A DNA stretch of 64,000 bases from Acomys russatus (GCF_903995435.1 NC_067145.1:24302352-24366351), one strand, 5' to 3'. Positions 10,666-23,553 are shown, counted from the first letter of the stretch. The notes: generated by a model not told the origin, from the sequence alone. Translations and numbers: made by a program.

Positions 10666-11610
10666 CCCTATCCACCCTAGGATTTAAAAAGTTCCTCACA
10701 AAATACAGCTTGTGTCACACATTGCGTTTTAGAAAACAGAAAATTTCCTCTCCTCAATATGCCCTCTTAAACCCACCCTTTCCTTCCCTCAAATCGTAAC
10801 TCTGGCCTCCCTCCAGATCTTTTTGGGAAACCTTAGTTGGCTTCAACCATGTCTTTCAAGGTTTGATATCTGATGAAAATGCCCTGGCTGACTGGATCAC
10901 TTGTAGGCTTAGCTTTTTTACAGACCTACTTTATTTAGGGTTCTTAAATGCTTCTCTCTCCCTTCCAAGCCACCCTCCAGAGGTAGAGGAGAAGGAAGTT
11001 TAATAGGAAAAGGGAGTTGTGTACCTGTGTACCTGTTTCAAAATAGTGTCTTGGGGTGATTTCATTCTTTGTCAGGGTACCAGCAGTCCAGTCCAATAGC
11101 AAACATCAAACAGCAACATGAATCAGTAGCAATGACAGGATCCAGCAGAAACAGCAAGACTGTTGAATCAGCAAGAGCTAGTGGGAGAAGCCATACTCAG
11201 CTGGAGCACCAGAAGAAGTTCTCTAGAACATTTCTCTCTGCAAAGTAAAGACCAGCAAAGCGATGTAAATCATTGCCTGGCGTAGCAATGCAAAAGCGTT
11301 GTTGCACTGTCCGTGGGGCTCTATTCATATTCTTTCTAAACATCACAAGCATGCCCTCTCACATGTCTGCTTTCAGCAAAACCTCATCACATGCCCTCTC
11401 ACAGGACAGCTTCCAGTAAAACATTGCATGCCCTCTTAAGAGTCTGTTCTCCACTAACAAAGGTCAAGAGACTGTCTTCAGTGGTGGAAAAAGAGTTCCA
11501 CATCCTATACTTGGGACCAAAACAAAAAACACAAAAGAAACCAAAACTTTCACCACAGTCATCTCTACAGGAATGCTCACAGCCTCTGTCAAGCAAGTAG
11601 ACCAATTCTG

Positions 11611-11612
<2 letters not shown>
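10666..11612 (+). other. Unassigned stretch between RT and integrase of the ERV
   Basis: Up to about 10980 there may be decayed RT connection sequence. From about 11020 to 11480 the sequence does not read as RNase H. It contains two close repeats of GCCCTCTCACA (about 11350 and 11394) and a third GCATGCCCTCTTA (11427). It could be a nested LTR or other insertion; I do not recognise the family. Confidence 0.3.

Positions 11613-11656
<44 letters not shown>
11613..11656. repeat. (CA)n microsatellite
   Basis: About 44 bp of uninterrupted CA inside the ERV. Confidence 0.95.
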
Positions 11657-11661
<5 letters not shown>

Positions 11662-11734
11662 GCTTCACGTTCATCTCCCCCATATCTCTCTTGCTCAACT
11701 CAGAAGATAATAAAAACATGATTCTCTTGTGCAT

Positions 11735-12360
11735 GCCTTATTACTACTCCATCTTTACAAACTATGGGCAGTAAACCCCTAAGAGCTCATATCCAATGCC
11801 CTCTGGTAAATTGATGTCACACACACTCTCCAACTCGGCTGTCCGAAATTTGTCTTTGTTACTGTTAACACATATTCATATTTCATATGAGCTATAGCCC
11901 AAATGGGAGAAAGCTCAAAAAAATTAATTCACCACATGCTCTCTACCTTTGCTATCATGGGATTTCCTCCACAGGTTAAAACCTGATAATGGCCCATTTT
12001 TTACTAGCGCACAATTCAAAACCTTCTTTTTACAATGGGAGATTGCCCATCACATGGGGATTCCTTCCAATCCCCAGAGCCAATGAATCATAGAAAGAAC
12101 ACATCAAACTCTAAAAGCCCAACCAAAGAAACAAAAAACAATCACCTACCCCCTAACATACAATTAGCAGTGGCCGTATTCACTCTAAGTATATATAATA
12201 TTTATAAAAGTTCCAAACATCCTTCTATCTCCATCCACTGGCAAACACTTGGAATGACTCCTCCCATCCTGGTTCATGATGCTATAATCCCTAGACAGAA
12301 TATAGAAAGGACCTGAACCCTCTCCTCACAGTGGGAAGGGCTCTTGTTTGTGTCTTTCCA
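11735..12360 (+). pseudogene. ERV integrase remnant
   Basis: After a weak zinc-domain end, three elements of the DDE core are seen in order. These are a DVTH-like first aspartate context (about 11812), PDNGPFF (about 11985) for the second aspartate, and IIERTHQTLK (about 12090) for the glutamate. The C-terminal domain remnant around 12312-12350 has the GP-E, GKGSCLC pattern of betaretroviral/IAP integrases. Stops interrupt the core, for example within the region between the two aspartates, so the protein is not made. Confidence 0.75.
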
Positions 12361-12955
12361 TAGGACCTGCTCAGGCCTATATGAGTCCCAGCCAGAAATG
12401 TTTGATATCATCTCACCAACCAAGAAGATGGCCCATCTATTGATGACTGGTCAAGGTGAAGGAGACTCTACCCCTGACAGGACAAGATCTCCTGGAAAGA
12501 CACCCATGATCTGTAGCAGCTGCCCAAGCCATGCACTCAACACAGGTCTCTCTTTCCCCCATTCTTGTAGCTGTCTTTGTTATTCTCCATTCTAACTCTG
12601 CAACTACTAAGCTCTTCTCCAATCCTCCCACCACTGGATGGATATATATATATATACACACACACATCTGTATAAACAAAGTTACAGAAACAGGGGATTG
12701 CCCTCCAAAGGTTCCAGGAGCCTTTGAGAATCCCAATACATCTGGAGTCTCATGGCCTTCTTCCTCCTGTCCCCCCATTTCATCCAATTTCTAAAACACT
12801 GAGTAAGCATCATTGCCAATGTTACCATCAACCAGATTCTGTTTCAATTCTAAACCATTCATAATCAAGATGCTGACAACTATGATGATATGTCCCTTTA
12901 CAAAACAGCAGGGAGGGTGTGGGGCTGGGGAGCCGTGGGACCACTCCCCCCACAC
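12361..12955 (+). other. Post-integrase remnant, env mostly missing
   Basis: Only about 600 bp separate the integrase end from the 3' LTR, far too little for a full env. A short open stretch (12531-12794) might include an env leader but has no feature I can name. A TATA/CACA run lies at 12641-12665. Confidence 0.35.
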
Positions 12956-13280
12956 GCTGCACTGGACCAGCATTTCAAGCAGCCTGATAGTCAGGTTAAA
13001 CTTCTCTCCTAATAAAATCTGGGCAATACTTGGCTTCCTCCTCATGCAAAATGAGGTATCCCCGGCACCCTGGCCCCAGCCAAAGATGTACACTCACCCC
13101 CAAAGCCCCTATCTGTTCCCCAAAATTTTAAGTAGCCTTTGTCTCTCCCCCCCCTCCCAATTAAATGGGCTGTCTCACTCAAGATGTCTTCCAAGTCTGT
13201 TTCTCGCTGTGTTCTCAGCACCCTGAGGTCTCTTTCACCTCCAGATGTTCCTGCCTCTGCTTCCCCTTTCAGGATCCATA
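12956..13280 (+). mobile_element. 3' LTR, recognisable part
   Basis: Aligns with 7243-7550 through CCTCCTCATGCAAA, GATGTACACTCACCCCC, TTTAAGTAGCCTTTGT and CTGAGGTCTCTTTCACC. A polyadenylation hexamer AATAAA is present at 13011. Divergence from the 5' LTR is substantial, which implies an old insertion. Confidence 0.7.
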
Positions 13281-13589
13281 GGACGTGGTCTTGGTTTCAA
13301 GTGGATCTTGGCATAAAGGAAGTAGAGGAGCTGGAATAACAAATGAATGCTTTGCAGTGCTTTCTTCTGGGAGCAAATAAAACTGTGCCCCCTTTACTGA
13401 GTGTATTTTTTAAATACACTTAGAGTCACACTTACTAATTTGTATGTTTGCATACCACTGAAATTGAAATGCACATTTTTGAAACTGTGTCCTCAACATG
13501 ATGTGCCCATGCCAACTACACACAGAACTATATAGTCCCTTTTGATATGTGTTCTTTTGTTTGTTTGTTTGTTTGTTTGATCAGTTGTC

Positions 13590-13715
13590 TGCTTATTTGT
13601 TTGTTGAGATGAGGTTTCACTTTGTAGCCAAGACTCGTCTCATACTTTATGGCAATCTTCCTGCCTCAGAGTCCCAAGTGCTGGGATTGCAGATTTGAGC
13701 TACCATGGCCATCAT
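13590..13715 (-). mobile_element. B1 SINE, antisense
   Basis: Antisense B1: GAGATGAGGTTTCACTTTGT (CCCTGTCTC end), then CTGCCTCAGAGTCCCAAGTG and CTGGGATTGCAGATTTGAGC. A (GTTT)n run at 13555-13580 is its antisense A-rich tail. Confidence 0.75.
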
Positions 13716-15645
13716 TATTATGTCAAAAATAAAATAAAATAATATGTTACTGAATTAAAATATATTATAAATCTGTGCCAATATTCCCCTGCACATACAT
13801 CTTTCCCCTGCCTGCCCCATGATTGAAATATGTACAGTCATGGAGTCAGATAACAAAACTGTAGAAGTAACAAAGGGAAGATGGCATCTCAGAGGCTCTT
13901 CAACCAGTAGGGCATCAGGAATCCTGAAAACTATATTTAGAAGGCACCTCTTGAAATATGTACTTCAAAAACCATTTACCAACCAAATTCTTCCAGGAGA
14001 AATTGATACCCTGACTGGCTGTCTAATTACCCATAATAAAAACCAAAATAAATGAACTATACAAAAATGCCAACAGTAATAAAAATGACGCCTCCAGCTC
14101 TCATAGATAGTTTAAATGTTTTAATACAAATACAGGAAATCTTCCATTAGAAATAGGAGTTTATGTGTTGACATACTTTCAACTATACAAAACACAGAAC
14201 AAAACAAAAAACAGAAGGGTTTCTAACTAAGGAAATGCCAGTAATAAACTAGCAAAGAAGATTTATATATAAATGGATATGTTCTCAGAAACATGGGCTA
14301 ATAAAAGATCATGAAATTTTAATGTGGTAAAATAAGCTGTTTTTAATTATTTCAAACCAATTTTGAACCTCTAAAAATAATGTTGTATATTTTTAAATCA
14401 ATTTTATAGTTTCAGAAACAGAAAAAAGACTTTTTTTTTTTTACCATTATCACACACATATTTTTTGAACAAATCTCTCAAATACCAATTCATCATAAAA
14501 GTTTAAAATAGTTGAACCTTCAAAATATATGGGCAATTGATTATGTTTATGTAAATTATTTTTCAAAAACTCTAATCATCTCCCAGTAGTTTTTTAGTGT
14601 ATTTCTATCTCAAACAACATATTATTCTGCTTTTAATCATAGTTCATTCATCACAAATATTATTTCTCAAGAATTTAGAAATTACATAATAATATTACTA
14701 ATTTTTTATTATCTTCAATTTTCTCAAGTGATTGTATATTTGAAATGAGAAAAACAAAAGCTTTTTTTCCTTTTCACATAATACTTTTTTTCTTTCACAA
14801 AATAACTGAAATAATAGTGAGGGCTAAGTGGATGTAAAGCACTGATAACTGGAATTTTTTTTTTCTGTCCAAATTGCCCTTCATTGTGTTTGCTTTACAA
14901 TCCACAAGCTTCATGTTTAATTTATAAACGACTCTAATGTTCCCAAGAAAAGAAAAAAAGAACATGCTCTTAACAGGTGGGATGACACTTATGTTATCCT
15001 CCATGCTGTTACAAATGGCTTTTCATGCTAAATATGAAAAAAATAATTTCAGGGCTGTCTTTGTGCAATAAATCTACCCTTGAAATATGAACAGCCATGC
15101 CCCTGGGCACAGTTCAGTGGGTAGGCCATGACACCAAAGTAGCAAAATGGTAAGTACCCATTCTAAGATAAGTTTGTACAGTTCTAGAATATTCTTTAAA
15201 GTCAATTCTATTGTGATGGAAGATATATTAACAGTCAGTGTTGTATAACACCCTATAGGTAATTATCACAAAATTCTAACTTTCATGCACATTCTAAAAA
15301 ATGGTAGCATTTCCTCAAAATAATACCTCATGACATGGATCATTAATATCAAAACCAGCCATGGATTCTGGAAGGAAAATGTTTAAAAATGAAAATAATA
15401 AAGCCATAACATTTCCTGAAAGAACTTGAAATGACATATCTATAGAGAGTATTATTTTAATAAGGAAAGTGTGTATACATACGGTGCTAAAACTAGTACA
15501 AAATGGCACTGAAGGAGAGTCAGTGAAGGAGACAGGGAAGTTTTCAAATTTAAAAAAGATAAATAAAAATAGAAGGAAGAGATAAAAAGAAAAGCCAACT
15601 CTCCAGAAAGGACGTAATTCACACCTTTTATAGCGTGGAGTAGGC
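13716..15645. other. AT-rich unique sequence, nothing recognised
   Basis: Open frames of 60-80 codons occur on both strands without family resemblance. No clear SINE or L1 signature was found over this almost 2-kb stretch. Confidence 0.45.
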
Positions 15646-15753
15646 CTAACAAAATGGCTTAGCTTGTGAGGAGAAAGCTTGCTGCAAAGACTCCATAGAC
15701 CTGAGCTAAATCTTCACAGTCACATGTTGGAATAAGAAATCAACTTTGATACA

Positions 15754-15807
<54 letters not shown>

Positions 15808-15840
15808 GGTCTACTCATGTCCCCTGCACACAAAAAGAAT
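15646..15840 (+). mobile_element. tRNA-derived SINE with expanded CA tail
   Basis: AATGGCTTAGCTTGTGAGG is a degenerate pol III box A region. It is followed by GACCTGAGCTAAATCTTCAC (box B region), CACATGTTGG, a (CA)n run at 15751-15805 and CATGTCCCCTGCACACA. The order fits a B2/B4-related rodent SINE. The subfamily is uncertain. Confidence 0.45.
15751..15805. repeat. (CA)n microsatellite
   Basis: About 55 bp of CA with one TA interruption, within the tail of the preceding SINE. Confidence 0.95.
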
Positions 15841-16861
15841 TAAAAATATAATTTTTACACTTAAATAAGGACATACATATTATTGCAGAAAACATAAAGT
15901 TAGTATTTTTATGTCTCTAAAGTGCTTCAGATTCACTCTCCTACCAGCTCTATGTGAAAATAACAGTGAGAAGAGAAATAAAAACCATTTAGAGAAGCAT
16001 GAATGTACTGAATAATAAAACTTGTTGCCGAATACCTGTAAAATGTGCTAAAGTAACTGAAATTGTGCTGGGTTTGGGTATGTTAGACAAAGTATCTCAG
16101 TTTCTCACTTCCTAAACTTTAACAGTGTCCATCCATTCACCTACAAGGATGCTTCCAATTCATTTCAGTGACAATCTGAGTGACTGTCAGGCATCTATGG
16201 AAATCCAAAGTTGCTTTGCAGTGTACTTCAAAAACAGAAATCAATTTTTCTTACACAGAAAGTAGGGCCAACTAGCTTCCCAAACCTTGTACTATTTCAG
16301 TGATTACAAGTTAATTGGTCTCTCCACTGTGAAAAAACAGCTGAAATTCACAGTTCCTCCTAGGCACTGTAATGAGAAATCATCTCTCTTAGGAGGTAGA
16401 GAGATTTTTAAGGCAATTTTCTGGAAGGGATCAGAAGGGAGATTTCTGTGTCAACATCTCCATTGTTGAAAATGTACAGTTAATTTTTACAATAATTTTA
16501 TTTGGAACCAAGCTATAGGAATATCTCATTAGATATTGAAAAGTAAAGGTTCAAAGAAATAAGTGAGAAGGAAAACAAACTGGCCACACATCTAAAATCA
16601 GATATTTAGTGTTTATTGTCAGATTTCTTTTGTATACATAAATAGAGATGATGAAGTTTTGTTTTCTATTAAAAACTTGCATGTGAATGTTATGCACTTG
16701 TGTTCATGAGCTCCAACAATAGAATAAAAGCTACAAACAAATAACAACAGCAGAACAGTAAAGCCAAGGAAGCTTGGGCAGGTGTCATGTGAGGATCCAA
16801 TAGCAACAGGACTGCACCAAGCTGTGAACTTCTCTCATGACATTGCATTTTCTTTTTTGCA
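15841..16861. other. Unique sequence, nothing recognised
   Basis: No repeat or exon signature recognised. Confidence 0.45.
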
Positions 16862-16938
16862 TTTTTTATTCATTCATTCATATATCATCTCAATTGCTAT
16901 CCCATCCCTTGTATCCTCCCATTCCTCCCTCCCTCCTC
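16862..16938 (-). mobile_element. Very short young L1 3' end, antisense
   Basis: Only the last 70-odd bases of the L1 are present: TTTTTTATTCATTCATTCAT, ATCATCTCAATTGCTATCCC and CATTCCTCCCTCCCTCC. TCTCATGACATT before and TCTCCCATGACTTT after look like an imperfect TSD. It is an example of extreme 5' truncation. Confidence 0.75.
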
Positions 16939-17457
16939 TCCCATGACTTTGAAAAGGTGTCCATGTCTACACACTTCCTTGATCAGAAATAGGAGTAAAA
17001 GAACACCATCTTCCTTTTACTTACACAACAGGTGAGATGACCAAAATAAGGCTAATTCTGGCTCCTCTGTAGAAAATATACAACATTTCCTGTTGTTAAT
17101 GTTGTATTATTTCTACCCCTATGTTATATGAAGTTAATACAACTTTCACAAATCACAGAGTAGGATCATATTATATTCTCATGGACAAACTGAGCCTTTA
17201 TACTTTCCTTTATAAAAAACATTTGAACTTGAACACTACTGGGATGTCACATTTAATTATATTTTCAGAATTTTGAAAAGCCTTATGAAAACCTCAGTTA
17301 AGAGGAAGCTGTATATTGGAAGTAGTAAGAGTCAGATGAGCGATGACTAAATAAGCAAATGTCCAGACATTCATGACAATCTCAACATGTTCCTTAAACA
17401 AAAATTACCCTTAGCTCTAAGAACAAAATAATCTTGTATAATGGCACAAGGATACTT
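16939..17457. other. Unique sequence, nothing recognised
   Basis: No repeat or exon signature recognised. Confidence 0.45.
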
Positions 17458-17590
17458 TTAGCATAGGTTCCGGAGACTGAGTTCGTAAAGTGCTTGCCTT
17501 GCAAACCTAAAGATCTGAGTTCAAGGCCCAGACCTCACATTTCAGCACCAGGTGTGCTTTCCTCCCATGCCACCTTATACAGCACACTTT
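17458..17590 (+). mobile_element. ID/B4-type SINE, 5' part
   Basis: TCGTAAAGTGCTTGCCTTGC, then AAACCTAAAGATCTGAGTTC and AAGGCCCAGACCTCAC have the tRNA-like head of ID/B4 SINEs, including the box B region GAGTTCAAGGC. The B1-like second half is largely missing. Confidence 0.5.
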
Positions 17591-18453
<863 letters not shown>

Positions 18454-18599
18454 CAGTAGTAATTCTAAAAGCAGAAGTTGTGGATTGAATTTGAGAGTGG
18501 GTGAGAGGACAGGAATGGGCAAGAAGGTGAAATGATGCACATATAACACACATGTAAAATAAAAATCTCAAAGCTTAAAAAAGCAAATTTATTAAAAAC

Positions 18600-18870
18600 C
18601 CGGGTGTGGTGGCTCTTTCTTGCAAACCCAGTACTTCACAGATAGACACAGGACGAGCCCTACAGCTAGTCTCCCAGCCAGTGTAGAAGACTGAGTGACT
18701 TCAGAAGATGAAAGACTGTCTCAAGAGATAAGAGTGGATAGCACTTGATGAACAACACTAGCTGTCTCCTGGCTTCCAAGAGCATGCATATATATAATAT
18801 ATAATATATAATATATATATATATATATACCTATGTGAACATACACCCACATCCATAAATGAGCACAAAA
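18600..18870 (+). mobile_element. B4-type SINE, with AT expansion
   Basis: CGGGTGTGGTGGCTCTTTCT (B1-like head), CCCAGTACTTCACAGATAGA, GACTGTCTCAAGAGATAAG, then the B4-type tail (CTGGCTTCCAAGAGCATGCA and ACATACACCCACATC). A TA-rich run at 18787-18830 splits the tail. Confidence 0.55.
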
Positions 18871-19739
18871 TCACTTGATTTGCTATTTTCAGAAGTTTTC
18901 TGATGGACATTCTTTCAGCTCATCCATAACTTGGATATTATATTTTCTCTTTTGGTCCTTTAAACATTTATAATTCACTCACAGATGTCTTAATCACAGA
19001 TTTGTGAAGAAAAAGGTTGTTTTGAAAATAATTTAAAGCCATTTTTGTCGTTGGCAGGAAATCTGGATAACATAAAAATATTGTAATATGTTCCAGATGC
19101 CTACTGACAAATAACGGAATGCAATAAAGTTCTAGTATCATACTCACTCTATTGTTTGATGATAAAATAACTGCTACCAATGAAATACTTGTTAGTTTCA
19201 TATCTGTTGATAAGTATTGAGAATAGTCACAATAGTCTGACTGCTTCACAAACTATACTTTAAATGAAAATAGAGATTTCCTTAATGTCAGTGCTGGAAA
19301 ATTAAGAAAGAAAAAGGCAGCAAGCAATAAGAATTCAAGTAAGAATTACATTTCATGCCTCTTAAAAATGAATGTGATTATAAGCTCCAGTCAGTTAATG
19401 TCAACATCTGCAACAATATCTCTTTGTTGTTATCCCTAGCACATAAGAACATAAGTTGGAAGACTTACTGTTAATGAATTATTCCATTGTTGTTTTAAGG
19501 TTTTATATGACAATAGAAAGTCCATTAAAATAAATATTACTTCAAAGTCATGATGCATCTTATAAATTATTTTAGTATACATACCAGATGATATTGTTTT
19601 TTCCTTTACAATAAAACCTGAAATGTGCCAAATAGACTGCCCTACACACTACAATAATGTCAACGGTGTTGTTTTATCATCTTAACAGAGTTTCCACGCA
19701 GTAACACATGAAAGCAGGAGATTATAAAAACTAAAAATA
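18871..19739. other. Unique sequence, nothing recognised
   Basis: No repeat or exon signature. A 93-codon minus-strand open frame at 18968-19249 has no family resemblance. Confidence 0.4.
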
Positions 19740-20600
19740 ACAATATGAAATCAGTTGATTCTAAGTCCCAGGTGTAAAGCTGCAGTATCTTCTGAAGCCA
19801 GTTCCCAAAGGAACAGAGAACATTTAGGGCAATTAAATGACACTATCTTTTATCTCGTGAAAGGGTCAAATTCTATTTTTGCATTCAGAAGCAATTATTG
19901 GCCCATTATCCCATATTTACTCCTGAGGATATTTCACCATCTTCGTTCTCCCCCAACACTTGGGCTCATCAGCCTTAAGGGAAATGCCATCAAAATGCAA
20001 AGGGAAGAAGGCTCAGCAATGGCCATTTGGGAAATAATGATATAATTGGCGAGATGAGTTTGCTTAGAGTATTAATACAACCATCTGGAAATGCACACCA
20101 AAAATATATGAGCAGGCACAGATTATTCTAATATGGCAGCATTTTAGGGAATCCTGACATAAATCACACTTTGTTTAATCATTTCATAGAAATAGATACA
20201 GGGTCTATGATGTAGAAAGCACTGCTGCTGCGTACTGCTGCTGCCATGAGCTCAACTTTAAAAGCAGAACTCAGCCTGCCTTGAGATTTAGTGGGAGCAA
20301 GTTCAGACAGGTAATGATTTCAAAGTGGGGTGTAATTATGAGCGGGTCAGGCCACGCTGCACAGTTATTGTCATTTATGGGGCTCTAACTAGAGCATCCA
20401 GGGACCAGGTAATAAAAGAAGAAACACCTCAGAGCTGCATTCTTCTTGGGGGGATCTCAAAGACACCAACACAGGGCAACTTTATTTCAGTGTGTTTTCT
20501 GATCCAGCTCAGATGAGAGCAGCATCTCTATGATTCAAACACCTTTTTGCTCCAGGCTATTATGGAAATTATTAACACATTAATCTTAAGAACGAATCAT
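19740..20600. other. Repeat-poor block, possible conserved noncoding element
   Basis: This stretch has no transposon signature, no microsatellite and a more even base composition than its flanks. It includes ATTA/TAAT-type homeobox-like words (GGCAATTAAATGAC, GAAGCAATTATTGGCCC, GATTATTCTAATATGG). Such texture is common in developmental enhancers, but conservation cannot be judged from one sequence. A 96-codon open frame (19755-20045) shows no protein family. Confidence 0.3.
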
Positions 20601-21187
20601 GGCTGCGCTTTCCAATCTTGCAGGTGCATGGTGTTCTAGGACGCCACAGACTTTGGCTGGCCGAGACCAGAAGGTTGTTCTGCTCCTGATCAACCAAATA
20701 GTATTAGGTTTCTTGGGAAAGGGGCAAGAAGCAGTCTCAGTGGTTTTGGCATCCCTGAGATTTAGAAATTATTCCACCTTGAGGAAAGAGCCCTAATTCT
20801 CTTGCACTCGGTGGCATAGCGTAGTAAGAGCTGACTGGATTCACTTGAGACACTCACTGTTTCTGCATTTCCTGGAATGTGACTCCACTGTTTAAAAACT
20901 CCCAAGATGGGAAAAGCAATCCCGGGTATCACCGCTATGCACTTTGTTTTACCCAGAGCTTCCTCTCCAGATATTGATCCAACTGGCTTCTCGTCTCCTC
21001 GCTGAGCCAGCACTTACACAAATTGACTACAGGACAGAGGACGGTCTCCAGGCTAGCAGCAAGGTGGTAGGAAGGCTAAGAGCTCTCTATTGTTCATGTC
21101 ACTATTAAGCATGCTTATTTGTTTTTAGAATATTCTAGCTAATCAAGATGGGGGAATCTTCATAACACTTGCTTCTGACTAAATTTA
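20601..21187. other. Unique sequence, nothing recognised
   Basis: A 65-codon plus-strand frame starting ATGGCTGCG at 20599 lies here; it has no recognised homology and no splice or promoter context. Confidence 0.4.
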
Positions 21188-21545
21188 AAAGATGAGGCTG
21201 AGGAGATAGCTCAGAATGTGGACCTGATGTCAGGTCCTCAGCACCTGTGTAAAAAAGATGGATGCCACATACACCGTTTCCCAGAACTTAGGGAGGAAAA
21301 AAAAAAAAACAAGTGGATCCCAAGAGTTTACTAGCCAAATGGTATAACTGAATCAGTTGGTAAATTCTAGTGTCAGTGAGAAACTTTGTCTCAAAAAAAT
21401 AAACAAATAAATGACATGGAGAGTGTTTGAAGAAGGCACCCAATGCTTACCTCTGAGCTACGTGTGTACATGCATATGCATACATGCAAATGTGAACACA
21501 TATGTATAACACACATAAATACCATAAAATAAAATCTTTTATATA
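21188..21545 (+). mobile_element. B4-type SINE
   Basis: Head GAGGCTGAGGAGATAGCTCA (tRNA-like box A). It then runs through CCCAGAACTTAGGGAGG, GTGGATCCCAAGAGTTTACT, GAGAAACTTTGTCTCAAAA and a CA/AT-rich tail (ACATGCATATGCATACATGC, AAAATAAAATC). This order (ID-like head, B1-like middle, long tail) is that of rodent B4. Confidence 0.6.
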
Positions 21546-22451
21546 ATGTTTGTTTGTGCTCTAATATGATTTGTCATTATACTGACATATTTCACTATTT
21601 GTACACATTTACTTTATAAAACAATTATTCACTGTTTATTGTTTGGTCGATGAAATAAGTTATTTCAAGTGTAATAAAGAGAACAGGATGTGCCAGACAT
21701 ACATATGTTCCTGATAAAGCGATTTGGCACCCTTATAGATTCCTTAAATGTGAGGTTCAGCACGCAAAGTAACATGATCTACTTGGATTAAAAATTATAT
21801 AGGCTCATTAATAGAAAAACTAAATAGCAAGACATTGGAGGAAATGTAGTGCCGCAAAACTAGGAAATTGGAGCTTTACTTTGAAAAATAAAAAGTATAA
21901 AGATTTTTACAGGAAAGTGAGGTGGTCAGATCTAGCCTTAAGGAAAATTAATCTGACAGCAATGGTTATGTTGAATTGGAATGAGCGTGACTGGAGTGTG
22001 GGAGAGCGTTTACTTAGACGAATTTAATGAGAATCTAAATTAGAGATGTGTCAGTGGAACTAAAGAGCAAGAGAGAGCTATGCAGAATGTTTTTGGAGTC
22101 AGACGCAGCTGCACTCAGACATTAACTAATGATGCAGCAACAAAGGAAAGGCAGGCATGCTCATCTAAAGTTCCAGGAGTGTGGTATCTACCTGACACGT
22201 TTATGGGGAAGGAGGGAGATGTGGGAAGAGAAGTAAAATTCTGAGAAGATGACCATCTCAGATGGACAACACAACACAACGAACATTAGCGAAACAGCAT
22301 CTGGGCTTTTAAGAGATATGCATGGATTTCCATCCAAAATGAAAGAATTTAAAATACCCATAGAGACAAAGAAAACCTTGATGCAATGGATGTCTAGGAG
22401 AGATGTATAGAGAAAGACAAAGTGGGCCAAAGGCTTTCTTCTTCTTCTTTT
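21546..22451. other. Unique sequence, nothing recognised
   Basis: No repeat or exon signature recognised. Confidence 0.45.
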
Positions 22452-22612
22452 CTTTTTAAAAATATTTTATTAATTTATTCATATTACATCTCAATCATTA
22501 TCCCATCCTTTGTATCCTCCCATTCCTCCCTCCCTCCAGCTTTCCCCCTACTCCTCTCCCCTGTGTCTGGCTGAGGGGGTACCTTCTCCCCCTGTATATG
22601 CTCATAGGGTAT
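22452..22612 (-). mobile_element. Short young L1 3' end, antisense
   Basis: TTTAAAAATATTTTATTAAT, the C-rich 3' UTR complement and CTGTATATGCTCATAGGGTA, ending after GGGTAT. TCTTCTTTT flanks both ends and may be the TSD. It is independent of the L1 that starts 118 bp downstream. Confidence 0.8.
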
Positions 22613-22729
22613 CTTCTTTTAGAGGATCACAGTCCTCTATAAAACTATACTGATGCTTATGCAGCCCAAGTTCCTGGGTGCCAATGGGAAAATTATACTG
22701 GCTTTTGAGAGATTTTGAAAGGAAGACTT

Positions 22730-23553
22730 AGTTTGAGGAGGACCCCAGGACCCAGATCTGCCTGTCATAAAGTTCTTCTTGTAGGTTTCCAGGACCCTGT
22801 GGGTCCTACTATTTCCGTATTCTTCCATGTTACTCTCGCCTAAAGTCTCAATAGGATATCCTCTCCTCTGACCCACTTTCTTGGTAAGTAATGTTTTTCA
22901 TAGTACGTATCCCTTGGACTAGTGTTTTGATATAAGTGAGTATATACCATTTGTCTCTTTTTGCTTCTGGGTGAACTCACTCATTATAATCATTTCTAGA
23001 TCAATCCATTTGTCCACAAATTTCAGGAATTCCTTGTTTTTAATAGCTGAGTAGTATTCCATCGTGTAAATGTACCACAGTTTCTTAGTCCATTCTTCTA
23101 CTGAGGGACACTTAGGCTATTTCCATGTTCTGGCTATTATGTATAAAGCAGCTATGAACATGGTTGAGTATATGTCCAGCCGAGGAGAATATAGGCATTA
23201 AACTTCGAACCCCTACCAAGACCTAGCCAACGATCATGATATTCTCCACCGTTGAGTGGAGAGTGAGATCTGACTCTCACATGAACTCTGGTGCCCCTTT
23301 ACAGACCATGTCCCCTGGATGGGGAGGCCTGGCGGCACTCAGAGGAAGGATAGCAAGTTACCAAGAAGAGACTCGATATTCTAAGAGCATATATAGGGGG
23401 AGGAGGTCTCCCTCAATCACAGACATAGGGGAGGGGAGAAGGGGGGAAGTGGGAGGGAGGGAAGAATGGGAGGAAACAGAGGAAGGGCTAACAAGCGAGA
23501 TGTAATATGAATAAAATAATAAAATGGAAAAAAAAGCCCAGAAAATAAAAGAA
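22730..23553 (+). mobile_element. Young L1 with 5' inversion (twin priming)
   Basis: Positions about 22738-23182 are antisense L1 (3' UTR start, then the end of ORF2 up to CATGTTCTGGCTATTATGTA). Positions 23183-23553 are the sense 3' UTR to the poly(A). A duplication GAAAGGAAGA-TT lies at 22718-22729 and 23554-23566, outside both parts. The inverted 5' part and sense 3' part in one TSD are the mark of twin priming. Confidence 0.8.

Larger units (their letters stand above)
6966..13290 (+). mobile_element. Decayed class II (ERVK/betaretrovirus-like) endogenous retrovirus
   Basis: A provirus remnant on the plus strand. Related but diverged LTR segments lie at 7243-7550 and 12956-13280. Between them, in retroviral order, are a protease-like segment (9683-9979), a reverse transcriptase segment (10140-10665) and an integrase segment (11735-12360). 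The integrase end and the protease and polymerase motifs are of the betaretrovirus/IAP type. All regions carry stops and frame changes, gag is hardly recognisable, an RNase H is not seen and env is almost absent. The outer edges are uncertain, because LTR homology fades upstream of 7243 and no flanking duplication is clear. The provirus is old and cannot encode proteins. Confidence 0.8.

Noticed and set aside
12437..13226. Frames of 80-137 codons near the ERV 3' end
   Set aside because: They cross the 3' LTR and flanking DNA with no protein family resemblance.
20599..20796. 65-codon frame starting MAALSNLAGAW
   Set aside because: The start looks like a mitochondrial leader, but there is no recognised family, promoter or splice context.
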